DNA from: Aquitalea aquatica
GTDB lineage: Bacteria; Pseudomonadota; Gammaproteobacteria; Burkholderiales; Chromobacteriaceae
Direction: 5' to 3'
Length of the DNA: 64,000 nt
Assembly: GCF_013911085.1 (NCBI RefSeq)
Contig: NZ_JACERN010000022.1
Span: 301,423 to 365,422, forward strand
Shown here: positions 1 through 8,804 of the stretch, in pieces
How positions within the stretch are numbered: position 1 is the stretch's first letter
Layout: each line of letters opens with the position of its first letter
Translations under genes and position numbers: made by a program
Notes under the pieces: generated by a model
Seen by the model: the letters and a program-made list of their open reading frames with translations, nothing else
What the model was told of the DNA's origin: nothing
The model's database searches: none

Positions 1-405
1 TTCGACAGCGAAATCGAAGTCGCCAGCCTGCGCCAATACCAGTGGGACAATATCAAGCCGCAGGTAGACCACATCATCTTCCCGGCCCAGGGCAATGAAC
101 CGGCCAAGCGCATCATCCTGCTGGCCGAAGGCCGCCTGGTGAACCTGGGTTGCGCCACCGGCCACCCCAGCTTCGTGATGTCCAACTCCTTCACCAACCA
201 GGTGCTGGCGCAGATGGAGATCTTCCAGCACGGTGAGCAGTACGGCAAGGAAGTGTATGTGTTGCCCAAGCATCTGGACGAGAAGGTGGCCCGCCTGCAC
301 CTGAAGCGTATCGGCGCCAACCTGACCGAGCTGTCGGATGAACAGGCCGCCTACATCAGCGTGCCCAAGCAGGGTCCTTATAAGCCGGCGCACTATCGTT
401 ATTGA
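1..405 (+). CDS. ahcY: S-adenosylhomocysteinase, C-terminal part (5' end outside window)
   Basis: This is the last 134 codons of adenosylhomocysteinase, the cytoplasmic NAD-dependent enzyme that splits S-adenosylhomocysteine into adenosine and homocysteine and so relieves inhibition of methyltransferases. The reading frame is open from base 1 and contains the conserved [18 protein letters not shown] segment, the family's C-terminal lid and the typical ending KPAHYRY before a TGA stop. The start lies to the left of the window, so length and start cannot be judged. A strong terminator follows at 423, and metF, which supplies the methyl group for re-methylating homocysteine, comes next. The two genes form a methyl-cycle neighbourhood, though the terminator suggests largely separate transcription. 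Confidence 0.97.
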   Translation, partial: FDSEIEVASLRQYQWDNIKPQVDHIIFPAQGNEPAKRIILLAEGRLVNLGCATGHPSFVMSNSFTNQVLAQMEIFQHGEQYGKEVYVLPKHLDEKVARLHLKRIGANLTELSDEQAAYISVPKQGPYKPAHYRY

Positions 406-422
406 TAGCGGGCTGTAAGGCG

Positions 423-463
423 AACGGACAGGGCAGGGTAGAATGCACCTGTCCGTTTTTTTA
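423..463 (+). terminator. Rho-independent terminator after ahcY
   Basis: A perfect 10-bp stem (AACGGACAGG at 423-432 with CCTGTCCGTT at 448-457) runs into seven T residues. It lies 18 bp after the ahcY stop codon and ahead of metF. Confidence 0.9.
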
Positions 464-540
464 TCGGCAGGCCAGCGCAGGCCCGCCATGCTGCAGTACC
501 AGAACACAGCCTGCCGCCACGAGCAGGGACAGAGACGATC

Positions 541-1377
541 ATGAACGAACCGAAAAAAACCTTCAGCTTCGAGTTTTTCCCGCCCAAGACCCCCGAAGGC
601 GTGGCCAAGCTGCGTACCACGCGCCAGCAACTGGCGCAGTTCAAGCCGCAATTCTTCTCGGTGACTTTTGGTGCCGGCGGCACCACCCGCGATGGCACCC
701 TGTCCACCGTCCTGGAAATCCGCAGCGAAGGCCATGCCGCCGCGCCGCACCTGTCCTGCATCGGTTCGACCCGGGAAAACATCAGCGCCATCCTCAATGA
801 ATACCGCAATCACGGCATCCGTCACATTGTGGCGCTGCGTGGCGACATGCCGTCCGGCATGGTAGCGGCTGGCGAATTCCGCTATGCCAACGAACTGGTG
901 GAGTTCATCCGCAGCGAGCACGGCGACCATTTCCATATCGAAGTGGCGGCCTACCCGGAATTCCATCCCCAGTCCAAATCGGCCGAGGATGACCTGAACA
1001 ACTTTGTGCGCAAGGTCAAGGCCGGCGCCAATTCGGCCATGACGCAGTACTTCTTCAATGCCGATGCCTACTTCCGCTTTGTCGACGAAGCGCAGGCGCG
1101 CGGTGTGGATATTCCCATCGTGCCGGGCATCATGCCGATCGCCAACTTTGGTCAGCTATGCCGTTTTTCCGATATGTGCGGGGCAGAAGTGCCACGCTGG
1201 CTGCGCCAGCGCATGCAGTCCTACTATGACGATACGGCCTCCATCCGCGCCCTGGGGCTGGATGTGGTGACCGAGTTGTGCGATCGCCTGCTGGCCAATG
1301 GTGCGCCGGGCCTGCATTTCTATACCTTGAACCAGGCTGGCCTGGTGTCCACCGTATGGCAACGACTGGGTTTGTAA
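541..1377 (+). CDS. metF: 5,10-methylenetetrahydrofolate reductase
   Basis: The 278-residue product matches MetF, the FAD-dependent cytoplasmic enzyme that reduces methylenetetrahydrofolate to 5-methyltetrahydrofolate for methionine synthesis. It has the family's N-terminal SFEFFPPKT motif, then VTFGAGGTTRDGT, the ALRGD and AAYPEFHP motifs, and the C-terminal FYTLNQ segment. Length is normal for a bacterial single-domain MetF. The ATG at 541 is preceded by a modest purine-rich site (GGGACAGAGACG). It sits downstream of ahcY in the same direction but behind a terminator, and is closed by its own terminator at 1400. No SAM or SAH riboswitch is visible in the 135-bp gap. Confidence 0.97.
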   Translation: MNEPKKTFSFEFFPPKTPEGVAKLRTTRQQLAQFKPQFFSVTFGAGGTTRDGTLSTVLEIRSEGHAAAPHLSCIGSTRENISAILNEYRNHGIRHIVALRGDMPSGMVAAGEFRYANELVEFIRSEHGDHFHIEVAAYPEFHPQSKSAEDDLNNFVRKVKAGANSAMTQYFFNADAYFRFVDEAQARGVDIPIVPGIMPIANFGQLCRFSDMCGAEVPRWLRQRMQSYYDDTASIRALGLDVVTELCDRLLANGAPGLHFYTLNQAGLVSTVWQRLGL

Positions 1378-1399
1378 TCGGTCCCCTGCTGTAATGAAG

Positions 1400-1424
1400 A
1401 AGCCCGGCACTGCCGGGCTTTTTG
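1400..1424 (+). terminator. Terminator after metF (convergent with the GGDEF gene)
   Basis: Stem AAGCCCGGCA / TGCCGGGCTT with a one-base spacer at the apex, followed by a short T run. It lies between two convergent genes. Confidence 0.85.
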
Positions 1425-1458
1425 CATGGTGGTTTGGTCGCCGATGAGTCGCGACCGA

Positions 1459-3300
1459 TCAGTGATCGGTATCGGTTATTTCCACCCGGTTGCGACCATG
1501 ATGTTTGGCCAGATAAAGCGCTTTATCCGCATTGCGCATCAGCTGGTGTTCGGACTGTGGCGGCCCCTGCAGGCTGGCTACGCCGATACTGATGGAGACC
1601 CGGTCGCCAGCACGACTCTGGCGATGGGCAATGGCCAGCTGCCAGACGGCCAAGCGGATGGCTTCTGCCAGCGCCACAGCCTCCGCGGCCAGATAGCCCG
1701 GCAGCAGGACTGCGAATTCCTCGCCGCCGACCCGAGCCGCCAGATCAGCCGCTGCCGGCAACTGCTCCTGTATGCATTGCGCTACCTGGCGCAGGCATTG
1801 GTCTCCGGCCAGATGACCATAGCTGTCATTGAATTGCTTGAAATAATCGATATCGATCTGCAAGACGCTCAATGCCTTGCCGGTGGTACGGGCCGCATTG
1901 AAATACAGGCTGAGTCGTTCGTCGAAATAGCGGCGGTTGGCAATGCCGGTGAGGCCGTCACTGAAGGCCATGCGGGCCAGATCAGCATTGGCGGCGTGCA
2001 GCTGCTGTTGGGTCTGGCTGAGTGCTTGCAACTGCTGGCGGCGGATGATGGTATTGGCCAGCGTTTCGCCCAATAGGCGGGCCTGTTGCTGTTCCTTGCC
2101 CTGCCAGTGGCGTGGGCTGCTGACCATGTCACAGCCGAACAGGCCTACCGGGCGGCCCATGTGATCGATGCGCAGCATGAACAGGCTTTGTATCTGATGT
2201 TCTTCCAGCTCCTGGCGTTCCAGTGTGGCGTCGTCAGGCAGCTCGTCCAGGGTGTCCAGCGACAGCAGGCCATGCTCTTGCAATTGCTGACTGGCCCAGC
2301 GGCGGCGCAGCATGCTCTGGCCTTGCAGGGAGTGGGTGGTGGGCTGAATGCCGGAAGCACACCATTCATGTACGGTATTGACCAGCCAGTCATCGGCAAA
2401 GCTGATCAGATAACAGCGCTCTACCTGCATGAAATGACCGATCTCGCCCAGTGCCATCTTGGTCGCCTGATCGATGTCATGCAGCGGAATATTGATGAAA
2501 CGGGTGGAAATGCCGGCAATCAGTTGCTGAAAATTGAGTAGTTGCTTCAGCTCGCGGGTGCGCTCTGTTACCAGGCCGGCCAGTTGGTCGCGGTGGCTGG
2601 CCAGCTCATTTTCGATCTGTTGTCTTTCCTGCAGGTGGTGGCTGATATTGTCGCTCATGCTGCGAAAGGCCCGGGCCAGCTCGCTCAGCTCGTTGTCGAT
2701 CTGGCCTTGCTGCTGGCCGGGCAAGAGCGGAGGCAGCTGCATGCCGGGCTGATAGTTGCGCACGATTTCTGCCATACCCTGCAGTGGTCGTACCAGCCGG
2801 CGGTTGAACAGCAGCCACAGCAGCAGCGCCAGGCCGAAGAAGCCCAGCAGGAAAGCCAGGGTGGCGCTGGCCACTTCCTGACGCATGGTGCTGTAGATGT
2901 GTTGGTGGGATACCGTCAGTAGCAGGCTGCCAATTGCCTCTGTGCTATGTGGAGAGAGCAGGGATAACTGGTATTGACCGTTATTGTCCTGCCCCTGCTG
3001 TTCCGGATTGTCATAGCGCAGCGACTGGCCCAGTTCGGTGCGCAGGGCTACGCTCTGTACGCCGGGGATTTGGGCGATCAGCCGTAACTGCAGCTGGATG
3101 GCCGGAATATCCACATCCCAGGCACTCTGGCTCAGCAGTGGCAGGTAAAGGCGGGATACCGTGGCGGGTATGGCATCCATCTGCTGCTTGCCGTTGTACC
3201 ATACCAGCGCGGCTTTTAGGCCGGTCACCGCTGCCCCGAACAGCAGGGTATACAACAGCAGCTGCCAGATTAGCTGGCGGGTGAGTCTGCGGGTCGGCAT
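1459..3300 (-). CDS. Membrane-bound diguanylate cyclase (periplasmic sensor, HAMP-like, GAF-like, GGDEF)
   Basis: The 613-residue protein has a transmembrane segment near residues 10-30, a periplasmic stretch of about 130 residues, a second membrane segment near 165-185, a HAMP-like linker with coiled coil (to about 265), a GAF-like region (about 265-430) and a C-terminal GGDEF domain. The active-site motif is GGEEF at residues 525-529, a catalytically competent form, so synthesis of cyclic di-GMP is expected. The inhibitory RxxD site normally found just upstream is AxxD here, so product inhibition through that site is unlikely. The ATG at 3300 has AGGAG at good spacing and lies 10 bp after the stop of the binding-protein gene, so the two are almost certainly one operon. 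Confidence 0.9.
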   Translation of the reverse strand: MPTRRLTRQLIWQLLLYTLLFGAAVTGLKAALVWYNGKQQMDAIPATVSRLYLPLLSQSAWDVDIPAIQLQLRLIAQIPGVQSVALRTELGQSLRYDNPEQQGQDNNGQYQLSLLSPHSTEAIGSLLLTVSHQHIYSTMRQEVASATLAFLLGFFGLALLLWLLFNRRLVRPLQGMAEIVRNYQPGMQLPPLLPGQQQGQIDNELSELARAFRSMSDNISHHLQERQQIENELASHRDQLAGLVTERTRELKQLLNFQQLIAGISTRFINIPLHDIDQATKMALGEIGHFMQVERCYLISFADDWLVNTVHEWCASGIQPTTHSLQGQSMLRRRWASQQLQEHGLLSLDTLDELPDDATLERQELEEHQIQSLFMLRIDHMGRPVGLFGCDMVSSPRHWQGKEQQQARLLGETLANTIIRRQQLQALSQTQQQLHAANADLARMAFSDGLTGIANRRYFDERLSLYFNAARTTGKALSVLQIDIDYFKQFNDSYGHLAGDQCLRQVAQCIQEQLPAAADLAARVGGEEFAVLLPGYLAAEAVALAEAIRLAVWQLAIAHRQSRAGDRVSISIGVASLQGPPQSEHQLMRNADKALYLAKHHGRNRVEITDTDH

Positions 3301-3310
3301 GTGCCAGCTC

Positions 3311-4405
3311 CTAGTTCAGCACAGCGCTGAAACGAAAGGTGTAGTGCTGCAGGGCCGGGTTGGCAAATTTGCTGAATTGCCTGAAACGGATGCTGCTGAA
3401 ATCATTATTGGCAAACTGCTGCAAAAAGCGCTGGGCCTGTGTGGCAGAGATGGCGCTGAACATGGCAGGCTGTAGCAGCAGTCCTTCGTCGGCGAAATCG
3501 TGGCCGTGCTGATAGTCATACAGTAGCACCAGACTCCAGGCTCCGGTCATGAAGTGGCCGGCTGCCAGGGCGCTGATCCGGCCTTGCCGGCGCTCGTGCA
3601 TGGCTTGCGACGAGTTGTTGATGGCGCTGAGCAGTACTTCGCGGCCGGGCTGCTGGCCGTGGCGGCGGATGGCTTCCTCCAGGCCGAAAGCCATTTCGTC
3701 ATTGGCGGCCCACACCAGATTGATCTGTGGATAGCGTTGTAGCAGCCATTGCCCCTGTTGCAAGGCGCGCTGGCGTTCCCATTCGCCGTAGACCAGCTGT
3801 GTCAGCTTGGCTTGAGGATGTGCGGCCAGCACGCGCTGGGCCGCGGCTACACGCTCGGTCGAGGCCGGGGTGGCGTGATCGCCCGCCATCATCAGCACAT
3901 GCAATGGTGTGCCGGCGGGAAACCGCCGGCCAGCCTCGGCCAGTAGTCCCTGCATGGTGAGTGCTCCGGCCATGGCATTGTCCGGTGCCAGCGAACCCAG
4001 CCAGTGCTTGAGTCTTTGCCGTGGCTGGCCGCTATTTTGCAACTGGGTGGGGGTGAGTTGGTTGAAGCTGAGAAAGCAGGGGATGCCGGCCTGATCGGCC
4101 AGCGAGAGCATGGCCGGGCCGGTCAGTTTTTCGTTGACCAGCAACAGGTAGTCCGGTTTGTGGCGGCGCTGGGTGACGGCACGGGTCAAGTTGACCATCT
4201 GCAGTGGATCGCGCTCGGCATATAACACCTCCAACTGGATATCCAGTTGCTGTGCGGCCGCTTGCATGGCTCGTGTGGCACTGAACCAATACGCTTCGTC
4301 ATGGCGCCCCGGCGAAATGAACGTGACCGAAAATGCCCATGCTGTGCTGTGCAACATTATTGCAACAGCAAGGGGCAGGATGTGCAGTCGTCGGATCACG
4401 GTCAT
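3311..4405 (-). CDS. Periplasmic substrate-binding protein (sugar-binding/LacI-like fold)
   Basis: The 364-residue product starts with a signal peptide ending near residue 24 (AWA-FS) and continues as a type I periplasmic binding protein related to Peripla_BP_4 sugar binders (FISPGRHDEAYW; VWAANDEMAFGLEEAI, which matches the C-lobe motif of the family). No ABC permease or ATPase is nearby. Instead the gene is immediately followed by a membrane diguanylate cyclase, so I infer that the protein acts as a periplasmic ligand sensor feeding that cyclase rather than as a transport component. The ligand is unknown. The ribosome-binding site of the chosen ATG is weak (AGG at 7 nt); a second in-frame Met at residue 17 would damage the signal peptide. 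Confidence 0.82.
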   Translation of the reverse strand: MTVIRRLHILPLAVAIMLHSTAWAFSVTFISPGRHDEAYWFSATRAMQAAAQQLDIQLEVLYAERDPLQMVNLTRAVTQRRHKPDYLLLVNEKLTGPAMLSLADQAGIPCFLSFNQLTPTQLQNSGQPRQRLKHWLGSLAPDNAMAGALTMQGLLAEAGRRFPAGTPLHVLMMAGDHATPASTERVAAAQRVLAAHPQAKLTQLVYGEWERQRALQQGQWLLQRYPQINLVWAANDEMAFGLEEAIRRHGQQPGREVLLSAINNSSQAMHERRQGRISALAAGHFMTGAWSLVLLYDYQHGHDFADEGLLLQPAMFSAISATQAQRFLQQFANNDFSSIRFRQFSKFANPALQHYTFRFSAVLN

Positions 4406-4472
4406 ACCGGGGCCTTTGCTTATTCCTCCAGGATATATCGGATGGCGCAGTGACTCAGGCAGGCATTCCAGC

Positions 4473-4958
4473 TCACAGACTTCTGAGCTGGCTGAGCGGT
4501 AGCGAAGTGGTGCGCTTGATTTCTTTCAGGACAAAGCTGGATTTCACATCCTCCACGCCTTGCTGTTGTAGCAGCTCATCCATGACAAAGCGCGAGAAAT
4601 GTTCCAGATCTTCAAAATAAACTTGCAGCAGATAGTCCATTTCCCCAGTCATTGCAAAGCAATTGATCACTTCCGGCCAGCGCTGGACCGCATCAATGAA
4701 ACTTTGCACATGTGTATTGCCACGCTTCTCCAGCACGACACGCACATAGGCTTGCAGGCCCAGGCCGATTTTGGCCGGATCGAGCAAGGCGACATATTGG
4801 CGGATGACGCCGGACTCCTCCAGTTGCTTGAGACGTCTCAGGCAAGGTGAGGGAGAGAGGGCGACTCTTTCCGCAAGCTCCACATTGGTCAACCTGCCAT
4901 TGAGCTGTAGCTCCGACAGGATGCGCAAGTCTGTCTTATCTAGCGTAAGACTTGGCAT
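4473..4958 (-). CDS. Lrp/AsnC family transcriptional regulator
   Basis: A 161-residue protein with the standard two-part layout: an N-terminal winged helix-turn-helix (residues about 8-60, including LDKTDLRILSELQLNGRL and LSPSPCLRRLKQLEESGVI) and a C-terminal RAM/AsnC ligand domain with the GEMDYLLQV motif. Such proteins bind DNA as octamers and usually respond to amino acids. The gene is divergent from hppD across about 480 bp, so control of tyrosine catabolism is a reasonable inference, not shown. The ATG at 4958 has AGAGGAG at ideal spacing. A short GAAAT-TAT-ATTTC palindrome at 4985-4997 lies just upstream and could be an autoregulatory site. Confidence 0.92.
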   Translation of the reverse strand: MPSLTLDKTDLRILSELQLNGRLTNVELAERVALSPSPCLRRLKQLEESGVIRQYVALLDPAKIGLGLQAYVRVVLEKRGNTHVQSFIDAVQRWPEVINCFAMTGEMDYLLQVYFEDLEHFSRFVMDELLQQQGVEDVKSSFVLKEIKRTTSLPLSQLRSL

Positions 4959-5439
4959 GTAAACTCCTCTGATTTGAATTTTTTGAAATTATATTTCTAG
5001 TTATTGTTTGTCTGGGGAATGTTTGCAAGAAAATTGCTAGGCATTTTCCCTAGAATAAATAGCCTAACCCGGACATTTTACACGGTGGCGCGAGATCACT
5101 GGATAATGTCGGCAAAGATAGAGGAGAGCCCCGGTGAGACACACACAATCGTGCCGCCAGGGAAAGGCGATGGCGCTGGCTGTCGCATGGCATGGTCCAT
5201 CCCACCGGTACCCTCTGCCACATCCGGCTTGTTGAGGCTGGTCTGTTGCGTGCACCGCTGCCCTGCGGGGCTGCCTGCTGACTAGCCAATACGCTGCCCG
5301 TTCCTCCGCTTTGTCCATTGTCCCCCGCCTTGACTCCTGCTGCCTTGCATGGCCGGTTGTGACCCTTGCCGTATTGCACATCAGCCATGGCGGCCGGCTT
5401 GTGATCCAGGTCGGCACTGCCAATGGATAAAGAGGAGAA
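4959..5439. other. Intergenic region between the Lrp-type gene and hppD
   Basis: This 481-bp stretch has no convincing gene. The left third (4970-5090) is markedly AT-rich and carries the small inverted repeat GAAATTATATTTC (4985-4997) and a looser CTAGG/CCTAG pair around 5038-5054, as expected for divergent promoters and an Lrp-type operator region. The right part is GC-rich. The short open frames there lack ribosome-binding sites and lie in shadow frames. The long leader in front of hppD is unexplained. Confidence 0.5.
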
Positions 5440-6525
5440 ATGATGAAAATGGAAGCACTGCTGCAAAACCCGCTGGCGACCGACGGCTTCGAGTTTGTCG
5501 AGTACACCGCCCCCACCGAGCAAGGCATTGCCGATCTGCGCCAGCTGTTCCTGTCGCTGGGTTTTATCGAAGTGGCCCGCCATCGCAGCAAGAATGTCAG
5601 CCTGTACCGCCAGGGCGACATCAATTTCATCCTGAATGGTGAACCGTCCCAGCCGGCCAATGAGTTTGGCAAGGTGCACGGCCCATCGGCCTGTGCCATG
5701 GCCTGGCGCGTCAAGGATGCGGCCAAAGCCTATGACTATGCGCTGGCCCATGGTGCCAAGCCTTATGTGCGCCCCATCGGCATGATGGAGCTGAATATTC
5801 CGGCGGTGGAGGGGATTGGTGGTTCGGCACTGTACTTTGTCGATCGTTATGGCCCGAACCACAATATCTACGATGTCGATTTCCTGCCGCTGGAGGGGGT
5901 CGACCAGCACCCGGCTGGTGTCGGCCTGGTTGAGATCGACCACCTGACCCACAATGTTTTCCGCGGCAATATGGCGAAATGGGCTGGCTTCTACGAAGGC
6001 ATCGGTAATTTCCGCGAAATCCGCTATTTCGACATCGAAGGCAAGCTGACCGGCCTGGTGTCCAAGGCCATGACCAGCCCCTGCGGCAAGATCCGCATCC
6101 CCATCAATGAGTCTTCCGACGACAAGAGCCAGATCGAAGAATTCCTGCGCGAATACCATGGTGAAGGCATCCAGCACATTGCGCTGACCACGCGTGACAT
6201 CTACCAGACGGTGGAAACGCTGAAAGCCGCCGGCACCCGCTTCCTGGATACGCCGGACACCTATTATGACAAGGTGGATAGCCGCGTGGCCGGCCATGGT
6301 GAAGATCTGGCCCGCCTGCGCAAGAACAGCATCCTGATTGATGGCGCACCGGTAGAGGGGGCGGGCATCCTGCTGCAGATCTTCACCGAAACCGTCATCG
6401 GGCCGATTTTCTTTGAAATCATCCAGCGCAAGGGTAATGAAGGGTTTGGCGAGGGCAACTTCCGTGCCCTGTTCGAATCCATCGAAGAAGACCAGATCCG
6501 CCGTGGTGTGCTGAAGGCTGACTGA
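5440..6525 (+). CDS. hppD: 4-hydroxyphenylpyruvate dioxygenase
   Basis: The 361-residue enzyme converts 4-hydroxyphenylpyruvate to homogentisate using Fe(II) and oxygen, the entry step of the homogentisate pathway. It shows two vicinal-oxygen-chelate domains; iron ligands are expected at the His of EIDHLTHNV, the His of GIQHIAL and the Glu of IFFEIIQRKG near the C terminus, all present. Length is normal for bacterial HppD. A GAGGAG site precedes two adjacent ATG codons at 5440 and 5443; either could be used, and the second has the better spacing. The gene heads a cluster with hmgA, a FAH hydrolase and maiA that together take tyrosine carbon to fumarate and acetoacetate. Confidence 0.96.
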   Translation: MMKMEALLQNPLATDGFEFVEYTAPTEQGIADLRQLFLSLGFIEVARHRSKNVSLYRQGDINFILNGEPSQPANEFGKVHGPSACAMAWRVKDAAKAYDYALAHGAKPYVRPIGMMELNIPAVEGIGGSALYFVDRYGPNHNIYDVDFLPLEGVDQHPAGVGLVEIDHLTHNVFRGNMAKWAGFYEGIGNFREIRYFDIEGKLTGLVSKAMTSPCGKIRIPINESSDDKSQIEEFLREYHGEGIQHIALTTRDIYQTVETLKAAGTRFLDTPDTYYDKVDSRVAGHGEDLARLRKNSILIDGAPVEGAGILLQIFTETVIGPIFFEIIQRKGNEGFGEGNFRALFESIEEDQIRRGVLKAD

Positions 6526-6623
6526 GCCGGATGGTGACTGTGCGGCGAACAGCTTGTCTGTTCGCCGATCTGCAAAATCGATAGCCGGTGGCGCTTGCTG
6601 CGCCATATGGCAAGGAATGGCCC

Positions 6624-7754
6624 ATGCGCAAATGGATAAGTTTCCCGCACCGGGAAGGGACAATTTCCCGTCAGGCTCATGCCGATCTGCCGGCCGAGGG
6701 CATTTATGAACGAGAAGTCGGGCGCAGCGGTTTTTTCGGCCCGGCTACCCATCTGCATCACAAGCACCCGCCCACCGGCTGGTCGGCCTGGGAAGGCCCG
6801 CTCAAGCCGCGTGCCTTTGATTTGAATGAGCTGCCCAAAGAAACGGCTGCTCCGTGGGGCGCGCCGCTGGTCTTGCATAACAGCCAGTGCCAATTCCGTA
6901 TCTGGACCTGCAGCCAGGCCATGACCCAGTTGTTCCGCAATGGCGACGGCGACGACCTGCTGTTCATCCATGCCGGCAGCGGCGAGCTGTTTTGCGACTA
7001 CGGCCATCTGAGCTATCGCGATGGTGATTACATCCTGATTCCGCGTTCCACCAGCTGGCGCATCGAGCCGGCCGACACCACCACCATGCTGCTGATCGAG
7101 GCCAGTAATGGCGCTTACCAACTGCCGGACAAGGGACTGGTGGGGCCGCATGCCATCTTCGACGAGGCCATGCTGGATGTGCCGGCCATCGACGATGCCT
7201 TCAAGGCGCAGCAGACCGAGGACGAGTGGCAGGTGGTGATCAAGCGCCTGAATGCGCTGTCCACCGTGACCTATCCGTTCAATCCGCTGGATGCCATCGG
7301 CTGGCACGGTAATATCGCCGTGGCACGTATCAACTGGCGCGACATCCGCCCCTTGATGAGCCATCGTTACCATCTGCCGCCATCGGCACACAGCACCTTT
7401 GTGGCGGATGGTTTTGTGATCTGCACCTTTGTGCCGCGTCCGATCGAATCCGACCCTGGTGCATTGAAGGTGCCGTTCTATCACAACAACGACGACTACG
7501 ACGAAGTCATCTTCTATCACGCTGGCGACTTCTTCAGCCGTGACAACATCAAGCCCGGCATGCTCACCTTCCACCCGGCCGGCTTTACCCATGGCCCGCA
7601 TCCCAAGGCATTTGCCAAGGCCATGAGTGAGCCGAAGAAATTCACTGACGAAGTGGCGGTGATGATAGATACCCGCAGCGCACTGGAGCAGGGGCCGGGT
7701 CTGCCTGCCGTAGAGTGGGCCGGCTATGTCGATAGCTGGAAGCCCAAGGTCTGA
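6624..7754 (+). CDS. hmgA: Homogentisate 1,2-dioxygenase
   Basis: The product (376 residues from this start) cleaves the homogentisate ring to maleylacetoacetate, again with Fe(II) and oxygen. Recognisable parts are the cupin core (LLFIHAGSGELFCDYGHLSYRDGDYILIPR), the YHNNDDYDEVIFYHAGDFFSR segment that carries family iron ligands, and the FHPAGFTHGPHP motif. I chose ATG 6624 because AAGGA sits 8 nt upstream and the protein then starts MRKWISFPHREG; the frame is open further upstream to an ATG at 6588 without a good binding site. It is somewhat shorter than the 430-residue mammalian-type enzymes and fits the compact bacterial type. It follows hppD in the same direction. Confidence 0.93.
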   Translation: MRKWISFPHREGTISRQAHADLPAEGIYEREVGRSGFFGPATHLHHKHPPTGWSAWEGPLKPRAFDLNELPKETAAPWGAPLVLHNSQCQFRIWTCSQAMTQLFRNGDGDDLLFIHAGSGELFCDYGHLSYRDGDYILIPRSTSWRIEPADTTTMLLIEASNGAYQLPDKGLVGPHAIFDEAMLDVPAIDDAFKAQQTEDEWQVVIKRLNALSTVTYPFNPLDAIGWHGNIAVARINWRDIRPLMSHRYHLPPSAHSTFVADGFVICTFVPRPIESDPGALKVPFYHNNDDYDEVIFYHAGDFFSRDNIKPGMLTFHPAGFTHGPHPKAFAKAMSEPKKFTDEVAVMIDTRSALEQGPGLPAVEWAGYVDSWKPKV

Positions 7755-7820
7755 GCCGCATCATCCCCTGATCGCCTCCCGCGACCGGTCAAGGCCGGTC
7801 GGTGAGCAGAAAGAACACAC

Positions 7821-8804
7821 ATGAAACTTGCCACCTACCAAAATCACACCCGCGATGGCCAGCTGATGGTCGTCAGCCGCGATCTCACCCGCGCCGTCGC
7901 CGTTCCGCATATCGCCGCCAGCCTGCAAGCCGCACTGGATGACTGGGGCCGCTGTGAACCGGCCTTGCAGGAAGTCTATGCCGCCTTGAACCAGGGGCCG
8001 GTCAACGGGGCTGTCGATTTCGACCAGGCCGCCTGCCACAGCCCCTTGCCGCGTGCCTACCAGTGGGCCGATGGCAGTGCCTATCTCAATCACGTGGAGC
8101 TGGTGCGCAAGGCGCGCGGTGCCGAAGTGCCGGCCAGCTTTTACCACGACCCGCTGATGTATCAGGGCGGCTCGGACGCCTTCCTGCCACCCCATGCGGC
8201 CATTCCGCTGGCCGATGTCAGCTGGGGGCTGGATTTCGAGGGCGAAGTGGCGGTGATTACCGATGATGTACCGCTGGGGACAGTTGCTGCAGAGTGTGCC
8301 AGCCATATCCGCCTGCTGATGCTGGTGAACGATATCACCCTGCGCAACCTGATTCCGGCCGAGCTGGCCAAGGGTTTCGGCTTCTTCCAGAGCAAGCCGG
8401 CCACTGCTTTCTCACCGGTGGCAGTTACCCCGGACGAGCTGGGTGCCGCCTGGCGCGATGGCAAGGTGCATCTGCCACTGCGCGTGGAATACAACGGGGC
8501 GTTGTACGGCGAACCCCAATGCGGGGTGGAGATGCAGTTCAGTTTTGCGCAACTGGTGGCGCATGTGGCGAAAACCCGCCAGCTGGCGGCCGGCTCCATT
8601 GTTGGCTCCGGTACCATTTCCAATCACGACCGCAGCACCGGCTCCTGCTGCCTGGCCGAGCAGCGCATGATAGAGATCATCGAAAGTGGCGAGGCGCGCA
8701 CGCCTTTCATGCAGCCGGGTGACCATGTCCGTATCGAAATGCTGGATGCCAGCGGACAGTCGATTTTCGGTCGTATCGATCAGCGGGTGATGGGCAATGA
8801 CTGA
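7821..8804 (+). CDS. Fumarylacetoacetate hydrolase family protein
   Basis: A 327-residue FAH-fold hydrolase. The metal-binding and catalytic region is visible as GLDFEGEVAVITDD, followed by MLVNDITLRN and the KPATAFSPVAVTPDEL and GSGTISNHDRS segments. Its position between hmgA and maiA makes the final step of tyrosine degradation, splitting fumarylacetoacetate into fumarate and acetoacetate, the obvious role. It is shorter than the classical 420-residue FahA and belongs to the compact bacterial subfamily, so the assignment relies on context as well as fold. Its stop overlaps the start of maiA by 8 bp, indicating translational coupling. Confidence 0.9.
   Translation: MKLATYQNHTRDGQLMVVSRDLTRAVAVPHIAASLQAALDDWGRCEPALQEVYAALNQGPVNGAVDFDQAACHSPLPRAYQWADGSAYLNHVELVRKARGAEVPASFYHDPLMYQGGSDAFLPPHAAIPLADVSWGLDFEGEVAVITDDVPLGTVAAECASHIRLLMLVNDITLRNLIPAELAKGFGFFQSKPATAFSPVAVTPDELGAAWRDGKVHLPLRVEYNGALYGEPQCGVEMQFSFAQLVAHVAKTRQLAAGSIVGSGTISNHDRSTGSCCLAEQRMIEIIESGEARTPFMQPGDHVRIEMLDASGQSIFGRIDQRVMGND

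Noticed and set aside
405..541. A SAM or SAH riboswitch ahead of metF
   Set aside because: The gap contains only the ahcY terminator and no conserved riboswitch core that I can recognise.
5050..6663. A 537-codon open frame on the minus strand across hppD
   Set aside because: It is the antisense shadow of hppD, has no ribosome-binding site or family resemblance, and arises from GC-rich third positions.
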